64,000 nucleotides of DNA from an uncultured Anaeromusa sp. (GCF_963676855.1 NZ_OY781460.1:2654501-2718500), one strand, 5' to 3'. Counted from the first letter of the stretch, positions 8,230 through 17,551 are shown. Translations and numbers: made by a program. Notes: generated by a model from the sequence alone, not told the origin.

Positions 8230-9661
8230 CAATGTAGAACGTACCAGCGACGCCTTTATCGATCAGGCCCGTATAGAAGAGCTGCTGGCTGCAGGAAAAA
8301 AAGCAGCCCAAGATACCGCACAAGTCCGCGCGATCATCACAAAAGCCGCCAGTCACCAAGGATTGACTGCAGCAGAAGTGGCAGTCTTACTCCAGGTTGA
8401 AGACTCAAACCTACAAGAAGAGCTGTTCCAAACAGCAGAGCAAATAAAAAAAGACATTTACGGCAAGCGCATCGTCATTTTTGCACCGCTGTACCTGTCC
8501 AGCCACTGCGTCAACAACTGTACCTACTGCGGCTACCGCTGCAGCAATGAAAAGCAATTGCGCCGCCGCCTCACCGCCGCAGAAGTACGCCGCGAAGCGG
8601 AAATTCTCGAAGACATGGGCCATAAACGTCTGGCCGTCGAGGCTGGCGAAGATCCGGTCAACTGTCCTATCAGCTATGTTACCGACATGCTCAAGGAAAT
8701 TTACGCTAGCAAAAGCGGCAACGGCAGCATACGCCGTGCCAATGTCAACATTGCCGCTACTACCATTGACGAATACCGTCAATTGAAGGAGGCCGGCATT
8801 GGAACTTACATTCTTTTTCAAGAAACCTATCACAGACCTACTTATGCGTCCCTACATCCAGGCGGACCGAAGCAAGACTACAACTGGCACACCACCGCCA
8901 TGGACCGCGCTATGAAGGGCGGTATCGACGACGTAGGGTTAGGCGTACTCTACGGCCTCTACGACTATAAATATGAAACAGTGGCTATCTTCCTGCATGC
9001 CGAACATTTGGAGCGCACTTTCGGCGTCGGTCCTCATACTATTTCCGTACCGCGCATGCGTCCAGCCAGCGGCATCAATCTGGAAACGTTCCCGTATCTG
9101 GTCGATGATGAAGCGTTCGCTAAAATCATCGCCATTATCCGCCTAGCAGTTCCTTACACAGGTATGATTCTGTCAACCCGTGAAGAACCAGGTACAAGAG
9201 ACCGACTTATCCGCTATGGTATCTCTCAAATCAGCGCCGGGTCCTGTACCGGTGTCGGCGGTTACGCACAACTGCAGGCTCACCCCGGCGAGCACCTAGA
9301 TCCTGAAAGCAGCGGTATGCAATTCGAGCCTAGCGATGGCCGCTCGCCCAACGAAATCATCCGCATGCTCTGCTCCCAAGGTTATGTACCTTCGTATTGC
9401 ACCGCTTGTTATCGTCAAGGCCGCACTGGCGACCGCTTCATGGCGCTGGCTAAAACCGGCGAAATTCAAAACGTATGTCTCCCTAACGCTCTTTTGACGC
9501 TCCAAGAATATCTTCTTGATTATGCGGACGAAGAAACTCGCAGTGTTGGAGAAAAAGTAATCGCCGAACAACTAGCCTCGATTCCCCAGAACGATGTGCG
9601 GGACGCAACCCGCCGCGAACTGGCAAAAATACAAAGTGGCACGCGCGATTTGTATTTCTAA
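8222..9661 (+). CDS. hydG: [FeFe]-hydrogenase H-cluster maturase HydG (tyrosine lyase)
   Basis: 479-residue radical-SAM enzyme that cleaves tyrosine to make the CO and CN ligands of the [FeFe]-hydrogenase H-cluster. The radical-SAM cluster motif CVNNCTYC (CX3CX2C) is near residue 95. The C-terminal auxiliary cluster motif CTAC ... C (CX2CX22C, SYCTACYRQGRTGDR to NVC) distinguishes HydG from the related ThiH. The length is right for HydG. The ATG at 8222 has AAAGGAGG upstream and lies within the end of the TM1266 gene. The organism therefore is expected to have an [FeFe] hydrogenase; hydE and hydF are not in the window. Confidence 0.97.
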   Translation: MISNVERTSDAFIDQARIEELLAAGKKAAQDTAQVRAIITKAASHQGLTAAEVAVLLQVEDSNLQEELFQTAEQIKKDIYGKRIVIFAPLYLSSHCVNNCTYCGYRCSNEKQLRRRLTAAEVRREAEILEDMGHKRLAVEAGEDPVNCPISYVTDMLKEIYASKSGNGSIRRANVNIAATTIDEYRQLKEAGIGTYILFQETYHRPTYASLHPGGPKQDYNWHTTAMDRAMKGGIDDVGLGVLYGLYDYKYETVAIFLHAEHLERTFGVGPHTISVPRMRPASGINLETFPYLVDDEAFAKIIAIIRLAVPYTGMILSTREEPGTRDRLIRYGISQISAGSCTGVGGYAQLQAHPGEHLDPESSGMQFEPSDGRSPNEIIRMLCSQGYVPSYCTACYRQGRTGDRFMALAKTGEIQNVCLPNALLTLQEYLLDYADEETRSVGEKVIAEQLASIPQNDVRDATRRELAKIQSGTRDLYF

Positions 9662-9679
9662 CATATAATTTTTTCAAAA

Positions 9680-9718
9680 GCAAGCAAGCTCCTACAATGG
9701 AGTTTGCCTGCTTTTTTT
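9680..9718 (+). terminator. Intrinsic terminator after hydG
   Basis: Near-perfect 13-bp inverted repeat (9680-9692 / 9699-9711, 6-nt loop) followed by seven T residues. Confidence 0.9.
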
Positions 9719-9782
9719 CTTTGCCCTATTCATTAGGTGTACCCTAACTACTCCGATTGCTCTTGTTCATTGTGAATCTCAT

Positions 9783-10223
9783 TTACTGCACTGCTGTCAG
9801 CCCCAGCAGTTGGTCCACTGTCAACTCTCGGCTGTCTATCTTCACCGTCACCTGTCCTTTGTTCGCATCAATGCCATACGCAAGCGCTCCAGTCTGCTCA
9901 TTCGTATAAGCCGTCCCGCCCACGCGAATTTTCGTCGCCTGCATCTTCTGTAGCGAAAGCACCGGGTCCGGCGTCAGCCGCTCCTGAATCAAAGCCATAG
10001 TCGGCGCAGCTGTCCCTTCCGCTTTAACCATCACCAACGCTGTATCCATATTTCGCATATCAGCCACCAATTTGGCACCGCGCGCCATGGCTTGCGAATC
10101 TTCATACTTTAAAAGCCCAATCCCCGCTAAGGTCACGATAATGGCAATAACCACCATCAATTCAATTAACGTGAAACCACCTTCGTGACGCCAGCATTTT
10201 CCCCATTGGCAGTACCGTCTCAT
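9783..10223 (-). CDS. Type IV pilin-like/pseudopilin, prepilin
   Basis: 146 residues. A short basic leader ends in EGG, followed by the class III signal FTLIELMVVIAIIVTLAGIG: prepilin peptidase should cut after the glycine and methylate the phenylalanine, and E5 of the mature protein is present. The rest is a small soluble head. I chose the ATG at 10223, since GAAGGAGTG precedes it; the longer frame overlaps pilC. It is the last gene of the aroE-downstream pilB-pilT-pilC-pilin run. As only one prepilin is present here, other pilins and the peptidase must be encoded elsewhere. Confidence 0.88.
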   Translation of the reverse strand: MRRYCQWGKCWRHEGGFTLIELMVVIAIIVTLAGIGLLKYEDSQAMARGAKLVADMRNMDTALVMVKAEGTAAPTMALIQERLTPDPVLSLQKMQATKIRVGGTAYTNEQTGALAYGIDANKGQVTVKIDSRELTVDQLLGLTAVQ

Positions 10224-10254
10224 CAGTACATCACTCCTTCTGTCATACATCGTA

Positions 10255-11472
10255 TTATCTGAAGGACCCAATAGCTCCGACGGATTCAAAAACAGGCAGC
10301 ATAACCGCCAAAACTAACGCTCCGACCAACAGTCCCAGAAAAACAATTACGATGGGTTCCAGCAATACGCCTAACCTCCCTGCCGCTTCCTCTACATCAG
10401 CCTCATAAAACTCGGCAACCTTAGCCAGCATCTCCTCCAGCTTTCCCGTTTCCTCAGCTACAGCTACTAGCTGTACTACAAGAGGCGGAAATAAATCGCT
10501 GGCGCCAAAAGAGGCCGTCAACGTTTCTCCTTCGCTCATGCGACATCGCACCACCCGCAGACATTCTAAAAACCACCGATTGTTTGTTGTCCGTTGCGCC
10601 AAATCCAACGCCGGCAGCAAAGAAAGGCCACTGCCTAACAGCGTCCCTAAGGTACGGCAATAGCGAGCAATCACGGCCTTACGCCAAAGCGCGCCAAAAA
10701 CGGGAAGCACTAATACTATTCTATCTCGCCAATACAGCCAAGCGACCTTACCTTGCCAAAAGCGGAAACCGATCACCCCTGCCGCAGCCAATCCTGCCAG
10801 CTTGCCCCCTTCCTGCCGCAACCAAGAGCTTCCTTGCAGCAACCATCGCGTCAACCAAGGAAGTTCCAGATTCATCTGCGCGAATAGATCCGCAAAAACC
10901 GGCAATACATACAAAAGCATGTAAAAAACCAAGGCCAACGCCATCACCAATACCAAGGCGGGATATAGCAGCGACGAGAGCATTTTTTGCTTCAAAGAAT
11001 GCTCTTTTTCGAAATATATAGCCAAACGACCCAAAATCGCCTCCATGGCACCGGAAGCTTCCGCCGCCTCCAACATACCTAAAAGCAAAGGCGGAAAAAA
11101 AGCAGGATGCTTGCTTAACGCTCCTGCCAAAGAATTTCCTGCCTGAATTTGCCGCTCTACTTCCTCCAAAACTGTTTTCCAGCGCCGGCTTCCAGCCTGA
11201 CGGCGCAACACCTGCAAGGAAGACGCAAAGGACACCCCCGCTTCTATTAGCAAAGAAAACTGACGGCAGAAAACAGCCAGTTCCTTGGCTGCTGGATGTC
11301 GTTCCCATTGTTTCTCTTTTCGCGGCACACATTGAACCACCGATGTCACATAACACTGGTGTGCCCTAATATAGGCGGCTACCTCTGTTTCGCTAGCCGC
11401 CTGTAAAACTCCGCGTCGTTCCCGCCCATCGCGTCCGCGTGCGCGATACGCGTATTCGCTCATTTTCCGCAT
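10255..11472 (-). CDS. pilC: Type IV pilus/type II secretion inner-membrane platform protein, PilC/GspF family
   Basis: 405 residues with the two tandem T2SSF domains: FCRQFSLLIEAGVSFASSL near residue 70 and its repeat ARYCRTLGTLLGSGLSLLPALDLA near 270. Three hydrophobic segments are seen at about 165-195, 210-235 and 375-395. The protein anchors the assembly ATPases at the inner membrane. The start may be the ATG at 11472 or the ATG at 11463 (MSEYAYRARGRDG). It follows pilT by 15 nt. Confidence 0.93.
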   Translation of the reverse strand: MRKMSEYAYRARGRDGRERRGVLQAASETEVAAYIRAHQCYVTSVVQCVPRKEKQWERHPAAKELAVFCRQFSLLIEAGVSFASSLQVLRRQAGSRRWKTVLEEVERQIQAGNSLAGALSKHPAFFPPLLLGMLEAAEASGAMEAILGRLAIYFEKEHSLKQKMLSSLLYPALVLVMALALVFYMLLYVLPVFADLFAQMNLELPWLTRWLLQGSSWLRQEGGKLAGLAAAGVIGFRFWQGKVAWLYWRDRIVLVLPVFGALWRKAVIARYCRTLGTLLGSGLSLLPALDLAQRTTNNRWFLECLRVVRCRMSEGETLTASFGASDLFPPLVVQLVAVAEETGKLEEMLAKVAEFYEADVEEAAGRLGVLLEPIVIVFLGLLVGALVLAVMLPVFESVGAIGSFR

Positions 11473-11487
11473 CGTTTTCGCCTACTT

Positions 11488-12534
11488 TCACCTTAAAGCA
11501 TCCGTATCCTTTACTCCAGAGCAGGCTATCTCGCGCGAAATCAAGCGCTTCCGCCACAAAGTCGTTACCGCCATATCCATGGTCTGCATGCCCATTTTTC
11601 CGTTTGTCTGCATGACCGAAAGTAATTGATGCGTCTTGCCCTCGCGAATTAAGCTGCGCACCGCCGGTGTGGCCAACAAAATTTCCAAGGCAGCTACCCG
11701 CCCATGCCCGTCAAGCAGAGGAAGCAGTTGTTGCGCCACCACCGCTTCCAGCACCATAGACAACTGTTGCCGCACCTGCTGTTGTTGATGAGGCGGAAAT
11801 CCATCAATAATCCGATCCAAGGCCTGAGCCGCTTCATTGGTGTGGAGTGTTGCCAACACCAAATGGCCTGTTTCTGCCGCGGTCAAAACCGTTTGCATCG
11901 TTTCAGCATCCCTCATCTCCCCTACCAAAATTACATCCGGGTCTTCGCGTAAAGCAGCACGCAGTCCCTGGGAAAAAGACGGCGTATCTTGAGTAATCTC
12001 TCTTTGATTGACGATGCTGCGACGATGCGTATGCAAGTACTCAATCGGCTCTTCCAAGGTAATTACATGACAGCATCGCTCGCAGTTGATTTGATTCACC
12101 ATGGCCGCTAGCGTGGTCGATTTGCCGCATCCCGTGGGACCGCAGATGATAACCAGCCCGTGGCGCTTGCAGGCCAATTGACGCAGCACCTCCGGGTGTC
12201 CTAGTTGCGCCAGCGTCGGCAAGATATCTGGTATCAGCCGCACCGCTAACGCCGTCCCCTCATGCTGTTGGAACGCGTGAATCCGATAGCGGTTCTTCTC
12301 CTTTGCATAGATTAAGTCCAGCTCTCTGAGCTGACAAAACTGTTGCCATTGCTCTTCAGTAATAAATGATCGCAACAAGCTTGCCGTCATGTCCGCCGTC
12401 AAAACAGCTTCTTCTGCCAAGGGACTTAGACAGCCCTGCAAACGCACAAGGGGAGGCGCACCGGTTGTAAGATGCAAGTCAGAAGCTTGCATAGCCCGTG
12501 CTTCCTGCAACAATCGGTTCCAAAACTCACCCAT
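11488..12534 (-). CDS. pilT: Type IV pilus retraction ATPase PilT family
   Basis: 348 residues. The N-terminal domain has ASDLHLTTGAPPLVRLQG. The ATPase core has GPTGCGKSTTLAAM (Walker A, near residue 130), ITLEEPIEYLH (Asp box), LREDPDVILVGEMRDAET (Walker B) and HTNEAAQALDRIIDGFP (His box). The lack of a Cys4 zinc motif and the length distinguish PilT from PilB/GspE. It is directly between pilB and pilC in one operon. Confidence 0.94.
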   Translation of the reverse strand: MGEFWNRLLQEARAMQASDLHLTTGAPPLVRLQGCLSPLAEEAVLTADMTASLLRSFITEEQWQQFCQLRELDLIYAKEKNRYRIHAFQQHEGTALAVRLIPDILPTLAQLGHPEVLRQLACKRHGLVIICGPTGCGKSTTLAAMVNQINCERCCHVITLEEPIEYLHTHRRSIVNQREITQDTPSFSQGLRAALREDPDVILVGEMRDAETMQTVLTAAETGHLVLATLHTNEAAQALDRIIDGFPPHQQQQVRQQLSMVLEAVVAQQLLPLLDGHGRVAALEILLATPAVRSLIREGKTHQLLSVMQTNGKMGMQTMDMAVTTLWRKRLISREIACSGVKDTDALR

Positions 12535-12549
12535 GCCTTTTCACCGCCT

Positions 12550-13776
12550 TCACGCCATACCAGCGGCTACCCGCACCACTTCTGACAAGGAAGTCAGTCC
12601 GGCTGCGGCTTTGGCAACACCATCTTCACTCATGGTATACATGCCTTCTTCCCGAGCCGCCGCGGCGATTTCGTAGGCAGCTGCTCTTTCTTGAATCAGT
12701 TGACGCAGTCGTGAAGTCACTGGCATAACTTCGTAAATCGCCTGCCGCCCCCGATAGCCCGTTTGGCCGCAGGCGTCGCAGCCGCAACCTTTCACAAAAA
12801 AGCCGTTGTTGTCAGGCACGTCTTTAAGCAGTATTTCTTCTGCCGTATGTTCCGCCGGCCGATAAGGCTGCCGGCACTCCTGGCAAACCAGGCGAACTAA
12901 ACGTTGCGCCACTACACCCAAAAGCGAAGTGGCCACCAGAAACGGAGGAACGCCCAAATCTAAAAGCCGTGCAATCGCCCCGGCCGCATCATTCGTATGG
13001 AGCGTACTGAAGACCAAATGACCTGTCATGGCAGCCCGCACCGCCGCATCCGCCGTCTCGGCGTCACGAATTTCCCCTACCATAATAATATTGGGATCTT
13101 GCCGCAAAATCGCGCGCAAAGCGGTAGCAAAAGTAAGTCCTGCTTTCGTGTTGACCTGCACCTGATTCATGCCCTCTAGCTGCAACTCTACCGGGTCCTC
13201 AATGCTCACTAAATTGCTCTCTGGTCGATTCAATTCTGCCAATGTCGCATATAAAGTGGTTGTCTTGCCGCTCCCGGTCGGTCCGCAAACGAGCAGTATG
13301 CCTTGCGGTTTTTTATATAGCAGTTGGTAACGTCGCAAAGCCTCTTTGCTGAAACCCAAAGTTTCTATATTCCGTTGCATGCCCCGAAAGGGCAAAATAC
13401 GCAGCACCGCCTTTTCCCCGCCCTGTACAGGCAAGGTAGATACACGCACGTCAACATCCCGCGTCTCAGCCTGCACCCGCCAGCGTCCGTCTTGGGGCAA
13501 GCGCTTTTCGGCAATATCGAGCGCGCTCAACAACTTGATGCGCGACAAAACCGCAGCCTGCAGTTCCGACGGTAACAGCTCCTTTTCGCGGAGCATGCCA
13601 TCGATTCGAAATCGTACCCGCAGGCCCTGCGCCGCAGGTTCAATATGAAGATCACTGGCCCGTTCCTGCAAAGCCTGCTGTAATAATGCATCTACCAACT
13701 GGGGCACCGGCAGCATTGCCAGCGCTTTCGGTTTTTCAGCGCGAAACTGCATTGATGCCAACGCTCCTTCTCGCAC
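12550..13776 (-). CDS. pilB: Type IV pilus/type II secretion assembly ATPase, GspE/PilB family, short form
   Basis: About 408 residues. It has ASDLHIEP, LPQDGRWRV, GPTGSGKTTTLYATL (Walker A), ISIEDPVE-type Asp box (VSIEDPVELQ), LRQDPNIIMVGEIRDAETADAA (Walker B), HTNDAAGAIARLLD and the C-terminal CX2C...CX2C zinc motif (CQEC ... CDAC). The usual N-terminal MshEN/GspE-N1 domain of about 150 residues is missing, so the protein starts close to the N2 domain. I prefer the GTG at 13776, which gives normal spacing from AAAGGAGG; the upstream GTG at 13782 lies too near that site. It is the first of four pilus genes, 121 nt downstream of aroE. Confidence 0.9.
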   Translation of the reverse strand: MREGALASMQFRAEKPKALAMLPVPQLVDALLQQALQERASDLHIEPAAQGLRVRFRIDGMLREKELLPSELQAAVLSRIKLLSALDIAEKRLPQDGRWRVQAETRDVDVRVSTLPVQGGEKAVLRILPFRGMQRNIETLGFSKEALRRYQLLYKKPQGILLVCGPTGSGKTTTLYATLAELNRPESNLVSIEDPVELQLEGMNQVQVNTKAGLTFATALRAILRQDPNIIMVGEIRDAETADAAVRAAMTGHLVFSTLHTNDAAGAIARLLDLGVPPFLVATSLLGVVAQRLVRLVCQECRQPYRPAEHTAEEILLKDVPDNNGFFVKGCGCDACGQTGYRGRQAIYEVMPVTSRLRQLIQERAAAYEIAAAAREEGMYTMSEDGVAKAAAGLTSLSEVVRVAAGMA

Positions 13777-13800
13777 TGCCACCGCCTCCTTTATCTAGAA

Positions 13801-13846
13801 ATTCGCAAACATAGAAAAACGGCGCTTTACAGCGCCGTTAGCGAAT
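13801..13846 (-). terminator. Intrinsic terminator after aroE
   Basis: AACGGCGCT / AGCGCCGTT stem with a TTAC loop (13818-13839), extended by ATTCGC / GCGAAT outer arms. A T run follows the core on the minus strand. It separates aroE from the pilus genes, which then need their own promoter or readthrough. Confidence 0.85.
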
Positions 13847-13902
13847 CGTTCTCTACAATAGCGGTTCTCTAATTTAAAAGCGCTTTAAAAAGCGGTCTCG
13901 TC

Positions 13903-14772
13903 CTAACCCGGTCCGGACTCCTGCAAGAAATCATGCAGCTTGGCGTAAAACACCTCACGCGGCGCCGCTTGGCCTGTCCACAGCTCAAAGGCCAGAGCTC
14001 CCTGCTCAGCGAGCATACCCTCGCCAGCCACGGTCTGATGTCCACGTCTGGCCGCCTCCTGCAAGAAAGCCGTTTGCAAAGGCCGATAGACAATATCACA
14101 ACAAACAGCGTCGTTCTTCAGGCGCTCCCAGGGAATATCGGGGCACTGTCCCAACGACTTACCCGCCATGCCTAGAGAAGTGCATTGTACAAGCAAATCA
14201 CATTGCGCTAACAAATCTCCTACTTCATCTGTTGCACCAAGAGCGACTGCGCACCCGTGCATACCGGTTGCCACTTCCAACCAGTCCGCCTGTTCCGGCC
14301 GCCGGGCCGCCACAGTTATACTTGCTGCGCCAGCCTCCGCCAGCCCCGCCGCAACCGCCCGCGCCGCGCCGCCCGCGCCAAGAAGTACAACACACCGTCC
14401 TTGCACTTCTACTTGCCGTCTAACCAAGGATGCCGCAAAACCAGGTGCATCGGTATTGAACCCTTTAGCACGTCCTTCTTGAAACACAAGTGTATTCACC
14501 GCGCCAATGCGCCGGGCCATTTCATCTAGTTCATCCACAAAGGACATGATCTCCACCTTGTGTGGCACCGTAACATTAGCCCCGGCAAAGCCCAAGGTAA
14601 TTAAGGAGTTTATAGCGTCGGCAATCTTAGACGGCTCCACAGCCAAAGGCACATAGGCGGCATCAATTTGCAATGCTGCAAAAGCAGCATTTTGCATAGT
14701 CGGGGAAGCCGTATGGCCCACCGGCCAGCCAAGAAGACCGTACAATTTCGTATGCCCGGTTATTGTTGTCAT
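13903..14772 (-). CDS. aroE: Shikimate dehydrogenase
   Basis: 289-residue NADPH-dependent enzyme reducing 3-dehydroshikimate in aromatic amino-acid synthesis. It shows LGWPVGHTASPTMQNAAF, NVTVPHK with the catalytic lysine near residue 68, GAVNTLV, NTDAPGF with the partner aspartate near 104, the nucleotide loop GAGGAARAVAAGL, and the C-terminal GEGMLAEQGALAFELWTG. All catalytic residues are present. It is upstream of the pil genes on the same strand, separated by a terminator. Confidence 0.96.
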   Translation of the reverse strand: MTTITGHTKLYGLLGWPVGHTASPTMQNAAFAALQIDAAYVPLAVEPSKIADAINSLITLGFAGANVTVPHKVEIMSFVDELDEMARRIGAVNTLVFQEGRAKGFNTDAPGFAASLVRRQVEVQGRCVVLLGAGGAARAVAAGLAEAGAASITVAARRPEQADWLEVATGMHGCAVALGATDEVGDLLAQCDLLVQCTSLGMAGKSLGQCPDIPWERLKNDAVCCDIVYRPLQTAFLQEAARRGHQTVAGEGMLAEQGALAFELWTGQAAPREVFYAKLHDFLQESGPG

Positions 14773-14868
14773 GCTATGATTCAGCCCTTTCTATGTCTTT
14801 TTATGTTTTCTTCTGCAATGCTTTCGCATTTCCTGCCCCCGCCAGTAAAAGAAGGGACTCTTTTCATC

Positions 14869-14897
14869 TTGAGATATTTTTACAAATGTGGTACTCT
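14869..14897 (+). promoter_or_regulatory. Candidate sigma-A promoter of nagA
   Basis: TTGAGA (14869-14874), 17-nt spacer, TACTCT (14892-14897). The -10 region overlaps an imperfect dyad, GGTAC (14891-14895) with GTACC, which could hold an operator; I cannot name the regulator. Confidence 0.45.
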
Positions 14898-14935
14898 CAG
14901 GCCGTACCTATCAAGTCAAGCGAAAGGAGCCAGTC

Positions 14936-16102
14936 ATGCAAGCTATCGTTAATAGCCGCCTGGTCACTGTCGATTCCATATTATCCCAATGGGCTTTGGT
15001 ATTTCAGAATTCTCGCATTGTAGCACTCACGCCACAGCAGAACCTCCCCTCTGATATGCCTTGCATTGATGCAGCCGGGCTTTATGTTTCCTCAGGCTGG
15101 ATTGACGCTCACACTCATGGCTGCGGCGGCTGTGACGTTATGGATGCCTTACCAGCGTCTTTAGATACAATCAGCCTGCTTCTAGCTTCTCAGGGAGTTA
15201 CTTCTTTCTTGCCAACGACCATGACTATGGACTGGCTGCGAATTGAAGCCGCCCTGCAATGTCTCAACCAAGCATCCTGGCCAGGCGCTCATTCATTGGG
15301 CTGCCATCTAGAAGGACCCTTTCTCAGCGCGGTGCGGCAAGGCGCACAAGCGCCGCAGCACCTGCGCCCCTTCGATTTTTCCCTTCTTGCTCCATATCTA
15401 ACACAGTTGCGTCTAATTACGATAGCTCCAGAAGAAACCGGCGGCCTGGAATTCATTTCTCGTTGCTGCGACGCCGGTCTTACCGTCTCCATTGGCCATA
15501 GCAACGCAACCTACGAAGAAGCCTGTCAAGCTTTTGCCGCTGGCGCTTCTCATCTCACCCATACCTTTAACGCCTTGTCGCCGTTGCACCACCGTCAGCC
15601 TGGCGCCATAGGAGCTGCATTAGATCTTGAACATGTATTTTGCGAAGTCATCGCTGATAATCTTCATGTTCACCCCGCCATGCAACGCCTTCTCTTGCGC
15701 CAAAAAGGCGTGGATCGCCTGCTGCTTGTAAGCGACTCTATGAGGGCCGCCCTACTTGGAGAAGGTCACTATGATTTAGGAGGACAAGCGGTTACCGTAA
15801 GCGACGGCGCCGCACGTTTAGAAAACGGAGCCCTTGCCGGCAGTATTACTTCTTTGCCGCAAGAACTGCAAAAGTTTCAAGCGACAACTTCGCTTTCCCT
15901 TCCGGCTTTACTGCGCACCATAACCAGCACTGCCGCCCAAAGCGTCGGCGTATTCGCAAGCAAGGGCAGTTTAACACCTGGCAAGGATGCCGATTTTGTT
16001 CTCTTCCATGATGATTTTACGGTTGAAGCAACCTATGTAGCCGGCCGCAGCGTATTCCAGCGAACCCCGGTTGCTGCACACCGCAGCCTCAAAAAACTAT
16101 GA
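14936..16102 (+). CDS. nagA: N-acetylglucosamine-6-phosphate deacetylase
   Basis: 388-residue amidohydrolase that deacetylates GlcNAc-6-P, feeding amino sugars to glycolysis or to cell-wall synthesis. Metal and catalytic marks: GWIDAHTHGCGG near residue 55, HLEGPFLS near 125, SIGHSNATYEEA with a metal His near 195, HTFNAL, and the catalytic aspartate in LLVSDSMRAA. The start at 14936 (MQAIVNSRL) has AAAGGAG 8 nt upstream; the longer frame has no ribosome-binding site. It is followed after 21 nt by a PTS EIIA gene, which supports a role in sugar uptake and use. Confidence 0.94.
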   Translation: MQAIVNSRLVTVDSILSQWALVFQNSRIVALTPQQNLPSDMPCIDAAGLYVSSGWIDAHTHGCGGCDVMDALPASLDTISLLLASQGVTSFLPTTMTMDWLRIEAALQCLNQASWPGAHSLGCHLEGPFLSAVRQGAQAPQHLRPFDFSLLAPYLTQLRLITIAPEETGGLEFISRCCDAGLTVSIGHSNATYEEACQAFAAGASHLTHTFNALSPLHHRQPGAIGAALDLEHVFCEVIADNLHVHPAMQRLLLRQKGVDRLLLVSDSMRAALLGEGHYDLGGQAVTVSDGAARLENGALAGSITSLPQELQKFQATTSLSLPALLRTITSTAAQSVGVFASKGSLTPGKDADFVLFHDDFTVEATYVAGRSVFQRTPVAAHRSLKKL

Positions 16103-16123
16103 ATAACTAAAGGAGTTGTCTGC

Positions 16124-16603
16124 ATGTTTTCTTTCTTGCAACGCAATGCCAAATCGTTTCAACTGCATGCCCCGGCTCCCGGCAACGTGCTTCCCTTAGC
16201 TAATGTTCCTGACGCCGCCTTTGCCGGAAAGCTTCTGGGTGAAGGCTTCGCCGTTGAGCCAGAAGGACATCAAATTTTCTCCCCTTGCGACGGTATTATT
16301 TCACTGATCGCACCGACCAAGCACGCTATCGCACTCACAACGGAAAATGGCCTGGAAATTCTTGTACATGTCGGCTTAGATACAGTGGAACTTAACGGCG
16401 AAGGCTTTGAAATCCATGTGCAAGTCGATCAAAAAGTAGCAACGGGAGACTTGTTGCTCTCCTTCGATCCTCACCTTCTGACAGCACACAACAAATCCTT
16501 GATTACACCGGTTGTAGTTACCAACAGCGCCAGCAAAGTACAAAAAGCTGTTTTTTCCGCCAGCCCCGACGCTAAAGCCCCTTGTTGCCTGACATTAAAA
16601 TAA
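16124..16603 (+). CDS. Stand-alone PTS glucose-family EIIA
   Basis: 159 residues, the length of Crr-type EIIA. The phosphorylated histidine is in LVHVGLDTVELNGEGF (near residue 84), and the second active-site histidine lies in IFSPCDGIISLIAPTKHAI. The C-terminus PVVVTNS fits as well. It accepts phosphate from HPr and donates it to a sugar EIIBC encoded elsewhere, most likely for GlcNAc or glucose given the nagA neighbour. AAAGGAG precedes the ATG. The pair ends at a terminator. Confidence 0.93.
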   Translation: MFSFLQRNAKSFQLHAPAPGNVLPLANVPDAAFAGKLLGEGFAVEPEGHQIFSPCDGIISLIAPTKHAIALTTENGLEILVHVGLDTVELNGEGFEIHVQVDQKVATGDLLLSFDPHLLTAHNKSLITPVVVTNSASKVQKAVFSASPDAKAPCCLTLK

Positions 16604-16630
16604 ACCAATAGTCACAATCCTAATCGAGTT

Positions 16631-16690
16631 AACTCTGGAGATGTAAGCAGTCCTCAAAACTTCGACTTTTTACTTCTCCAGAGTTTTTTA
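16631..16690 (+). terminator. Intrinsic terminator after nagA-EIIA
   Basis: AACTCTGGAG (16631-16640) pairs with CTCCAGAGTT (16676-16685), with further pairing inside (GTAAG/TTTAC). A T-rich tract follows. Confidence 0.8.
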
Positions 16691-16749
16691 TTTTTCCCCG
16701 TTACTTTTTCAGCTTAAGAACGTTTATATAAACAAAGGAGCTGATATAC

Positions 16750-17472
16750 ATGTCAAAAGTAATCAAAACATTTTGTTCCCTCGCTTTGTTTGTCGCTTTA
16801 CTTGCACCTACTGCATTAGCTGCAGAAGTCGTTTCCACGACGACAGAAGTTCAGGTAAGCGGCAGCTACCAGGAGGAAATCGCACCGGATGTCGTCTACA
16901 TTAACTTGGGTACACTGACGGAAGCCGACACCGTAAGTGCAGCTCAGAGCAAAAATGCGGAAATATCCTCCAATGTCCAACAGCAGTTAGAACGTATCGG
17001 CATCAAACCAGAGCACATAAAGACCGCTCACTACACAGTAACCCCGCTCTACAAAAATGATGACAGTCGCCGCAACTATGTAATTAAAGGATACCAGGCC
17101 ACGAACAGCATCACCATAACCACCACACCGGACAAAGCGGGCGAAGTGATCGACACAGCCCTTAATGCCGGCTGCAACCAGGTGAATCAGCTGCAATTTG
17201 GCAAAAAAGATGATGACGCTGTTAAAAACGCCGCTCTGGCGCAGGCCGTACGGAATGGTCTTAGCAAGGCCAACGCCATTGCCTCCACCTTGAACAAGCG
17301 CGTTGTCCGAGTTAAAACTGTCACAGAAAGCGGCATTAACGTTCAAAGCCCAGAAACAGCCAACCGGATGTACAGCATGAAAGCCTTGGGCGAAGCAGCG
17401 CCGTCTACGCCGATCTCCGCCGGCTTGCTAAAACTGAATGCCACCGTACATCTTGTGGTCGAATTGGACTAA
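16750..17472 (+). CDS. Secreted SIMPL (DUF541) domain protein
   Basis: 240 residues. A signal peptide with a hydrophobic core (about residues 8-24) ends in ALAAE. The mature part has the SIMPL pattern: VSGSYQEEIAPDVVYINLGTLTEA, YTVTPLY, GYQATNSITITT, AGEVIDTALNAGCNQVNQLQF, and a C-terminal LNATVHLVVEL. Family members are periplasmic or surface proteins of unclear function. AAAGGAG precedes the ATG. It stands alone between two terminators. Confidence 0.88.
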   Translation: MSKVIKTFCSLALFVALLAPTALAAEVVSTTTEVQVSGSYQEEIAPDVVYINLGTLTEADTVSAAQSKNAEISSNVQQQLERIGIKPEHIKTAHYTVTPLYKNDDSRRNYVIKGYQATNSITITTTPDKAGEVIDTALNAGCNQVNQLQFGKKDDDAVKNAALAQAVRNGLSKANAIASTLNKRVVRVKTVTESGINVQSPETANRMYSMKALGEAAPSTPISAGLLKLNATVHLVVELD

Positions 17473-17490
17473 AATTTAAAACTCATAGTA

Positions 17491-17533
17491 AAAGCAAGAG
17501 GACTGTGGAATTTTTCCACAGTCCTCTTGCTTT
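17491..17533. terminator. Bidirectional intrinsic terminator between the SIMPL gene and pfkA
   Basis: AAAGCAAGAGGACTGTGGAA pairs with its complement across a short T loop (17491-17533), flanked by A and T runs. It can serve both convergent genes. Confidence 0.92.
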
Positions 17534-17551
17534 TCCAGCCAAAATATACAT

